Below, piece after piece: positions 62,650-64,000 of a DNA stretch of 64,000 nt. The position numbers were made by a program, and so were the translations under genes. Source of the DNA: Rhizobium sp. N324 (GTDB taxonomy: Bacteria; Pseudomonadota; Alphaproteobacteria; Rhizobiales; Rhizobiaceae). How positions within the stretch are numbered: position 1 is the first letter of the stretch; each line of letters starts with the position of its first letter. The notes under the pieces were generated by a model. The model did not search any database, was not told where the DNA came from, and saw only the letters and a program-made list of their open reading frames with translations. The DNA lies in the NCBI RefSeq assembly GCF_001664485.1, contig NZ_CP013630.1:3789501-3853500 (forward strand). The letters are read 5' to 3'.

Positions 62650-63870
62650 ATGAAGATTGCGGTTATGGGCGGAGACGGTTTCATTGGCTGGCCGACGTCG
62701 CTGCATCTCTCCGATGCCGGGCATGACATTCATATCCTCGACAATCTCTCACGCCGCTGGATCGATACGGAACTTGGCGTTCAGTCGTTGACGCCGATGG
62801 ATTCGATCCAGGAGCGGACCCGCATCTGGCATGCCGAAACCGGGCGCCGCATCCACTTCAATCTGATCGATCTCGCCAAGGATTACGAACTGCTGAAGAA
62901 CTGGCTTTCCGAACACCGCCCGGATGCCGTCATCCATTTCGCCGAGCAGCGGGCCGCGCCCTATTCGATGAAAAGCGACCGCCACAAGAATTACACTGTC
63001 AACAACAACGTCAGCGCCACGCACAACCTCTTGAACGCGCTGACCGAACTCAATCTCGACGCCCATCTCATCCACCTCGGCACGATGGGCGTCTACGGCT
63101 ATTCGACTGTCGGCGCGGCGATCCCCGAAGGTTATCTTCCGGTCGGCATCGAAACCGCCGCCGGCGCGACGGTCAGCCGGGAGATCCTCTATCCATCCAA
63201 TCCCGGCTCGATCTACCACATGACCAAGTGCCTGGATCAGCTTCTCTTCCAGTTCTACGCCAAGAACGACGGGTTGAGGATCACCGACCTGCACCAGGGC
63301 ATCGTCTGGGGCACGCATACCGAGCAGACGCGCCGCCATGCGCAGCTGATCAACCGCTTCGACTACGACGGCGATTACGGCACGGTGCTGAACCGTTTCC
63401 TGATCCAGGCGGCGATCGGCTATCCGCTGACGGTGCACGGCACCGGCGGCCAGACCCGCGCCTTCATCCATATCCAGGATTCGGTGCGCTGCATCGAATT
63501 GGCTTTGAGAAATCCGCCCGCCCGCGGCGCCCGCGTCGAAATTTTCAACCAGATGACGGAAACCCATCGGGTGCGCGATCTTGCGCAGATGATCGCGGGG
63601 ATCAGCGGCGCCGACATCGCCTGGCTGCCCAATCCGCGCAAGGAAGCCGCCGAGAACGAGTTGATCGTCCGGAACGAGAAATTCCGCAATCTCGGCCTCG
63701 AGCCGATCACGCTGGAAACAGGCCTGCTCGGCGAGATCGTCGACGTCGCAAAGAAATTCGCCTATCGCGTCGACCGCTCGCGCGTGCCGGCCGTCTCCGC
63801 CTGGACCAGGGATATCGCCGCGACGATCAACCACGATCCGGAAGGCAAGCGGCTGAAGTCGGTGTCATGA
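62650..63870 (+). CDS. sqdB: UDP-sulfoquinovose synthase
   Basis: A 406-residue SDR-family enzyme making UDP-sulfoquinovose from UDP-glucose and sulfite for the sulfolipid SQDG. GGDGFIGW binds NAD, the TMGVYGY segment and YHMTK (Tyr-x3-Lys) form the catalytic set, and IVWGTHTEQTRRH follows. AGGAG precedes the ATG at 62650. It diverges from ybgC. In rhizobia, sqdB is usually followed by further sulfolipid genes, outside the window. Confidence 0.95.
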   Translation: MKIAVMGGDGFIGWPTSLHLSDAGHDIHILDNLSRRWIDTELGVQSLTPMDSIQERTRIWHAETGRRIHFNLIDLAKDYELLKNWLSEHRPDAVIHFAEQRAAPYSMKSDRHKNYTVNNNVSATHNLLNALTELNLDAHLIHLGTMGVYGYSTVGAAIPEGYLPVGIETAAGATVSREILYPSNPGSIYHMTKCLDQLLFQFYAKNDGLRITDLHQGIVWGTHTEQTRRHAQLINRFDYDGDYGTVLNRFLIQAAIGYPLTVHGTGGQTRAFIHIQDSVRCIELALRNPPARGARVEIFNQMTETHRVRDLAQMIAGISGADIAWLPNPRKEAAENELIVRNEKFRNLGLEPITLETGLLGEIVDVAKKFAYRVDRSRVPAVSAWTRDIAATINHDPEGKRLKSVS

Positions 63871-63911
63871 GTGCTGAGCGATGACGAAGGCTAGAAAGGC
63901 CGCGGCTTGCT

Positions 63912-63963
63912 CCCTCTTCTCCCCAGCGGGGAGAAGGTGGCCCGGAGGGTCGGATGAGGGGGC
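63912..63963. repeat. Rhizobial intergenic repeat
   Basis: A hairpin CTTCTCCCC/GGGGAGAAG (63916-63936), then GGTGGCCCGGAGGGTCGG and ATGAGGGGG. This sequence type recurs widely in rhizobial genomes between genes. It lies downstream of sqdB at the window end. Confidence 0.75.
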
Positions 63964-64000
63964 CACACGGCACGCCCTTCATTGCCCTTCGCTCGCGCTC

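Overview
The window is part of the chromosome of an alphaproteobacterium of the Rhizobium group. The basis is GC-rich coding DNA, rhizobial intergenic repeats (RIME-like elements), the tolQRA-tolB-pal-cpoB order next to ybgC, a serCA pair, glmM-ftsH-tilS, and a sulfolipid gene (sqdB). Positions 1 to about 43,860 are the right-hand part of a long-tailed, siphovirus-like prophage whose left end lies outside the window. The rest, to 64,000, is host housekeeping DNA.

Prophage left arm (minus strand, about 30,000 down to 1). A cro-like gene faces a CI/LexA-type repressor across an operator region. Leftward from cro come a regulator with two perfect palindromes in its leader, a ParB-like protein, two tandem receiver-less CtrA-like DNA-binding proteins, an adenine-type methyltransferase, a PAPS-reductase-like enzyme, small proteins, a second methyltransferase broken in a run of ten G, a replication-type winged-helix protein and a NusG paralogue. 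A strong intrinsic terminator follows the NusG paralogue. Beyond it lie the late genes: HNH nuclease, small terminase, four small genes, large terminase, portal, prohead protease, HK97 capsid protein, a decoration/glycosyltransferase cluster, head-tail joining genes, tail tube, tail chaperones with a textbook -1 frameshift site, tape measure and tail-tip genes. The layout suggests that the NusG paralogue is the late-gene antiterminator.

Prophage right arm (plus strand, 31,267 to 43,829). About two dozen small, tightly coupled genes (ATGA/TGATG overlaps) run from the repressor to a large serine recombinase. Most are unknown. Recognisable ones include DUF5131 (Gp37/Gp68), DUF4326, ASCH and DUF1643 proteins. 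The operon starts beside two more copies of the repressor operator motif. The recombinase reading frame ends inside the elongator tRNA-Met gene (43,786-43,862), the likely attachment site.

Host part. mnmA, a short exported peptide gene, an 87-residue protein, serA and serC, an outer-membrane beta-barrel gene, RIME-like repeats, glmM, ftsH, tilS (with an in-frame palindromic repeat element), cpoB, pal, tolB, an extra TolA-C-like gene, tolA, tolR, tolQ and ybgC all read on the minus strand, apart from the 87-residue gene. sqdB reads on the plus strand. This is an ordinary cell-envelope and serine-biosynthesis neighbourhood.
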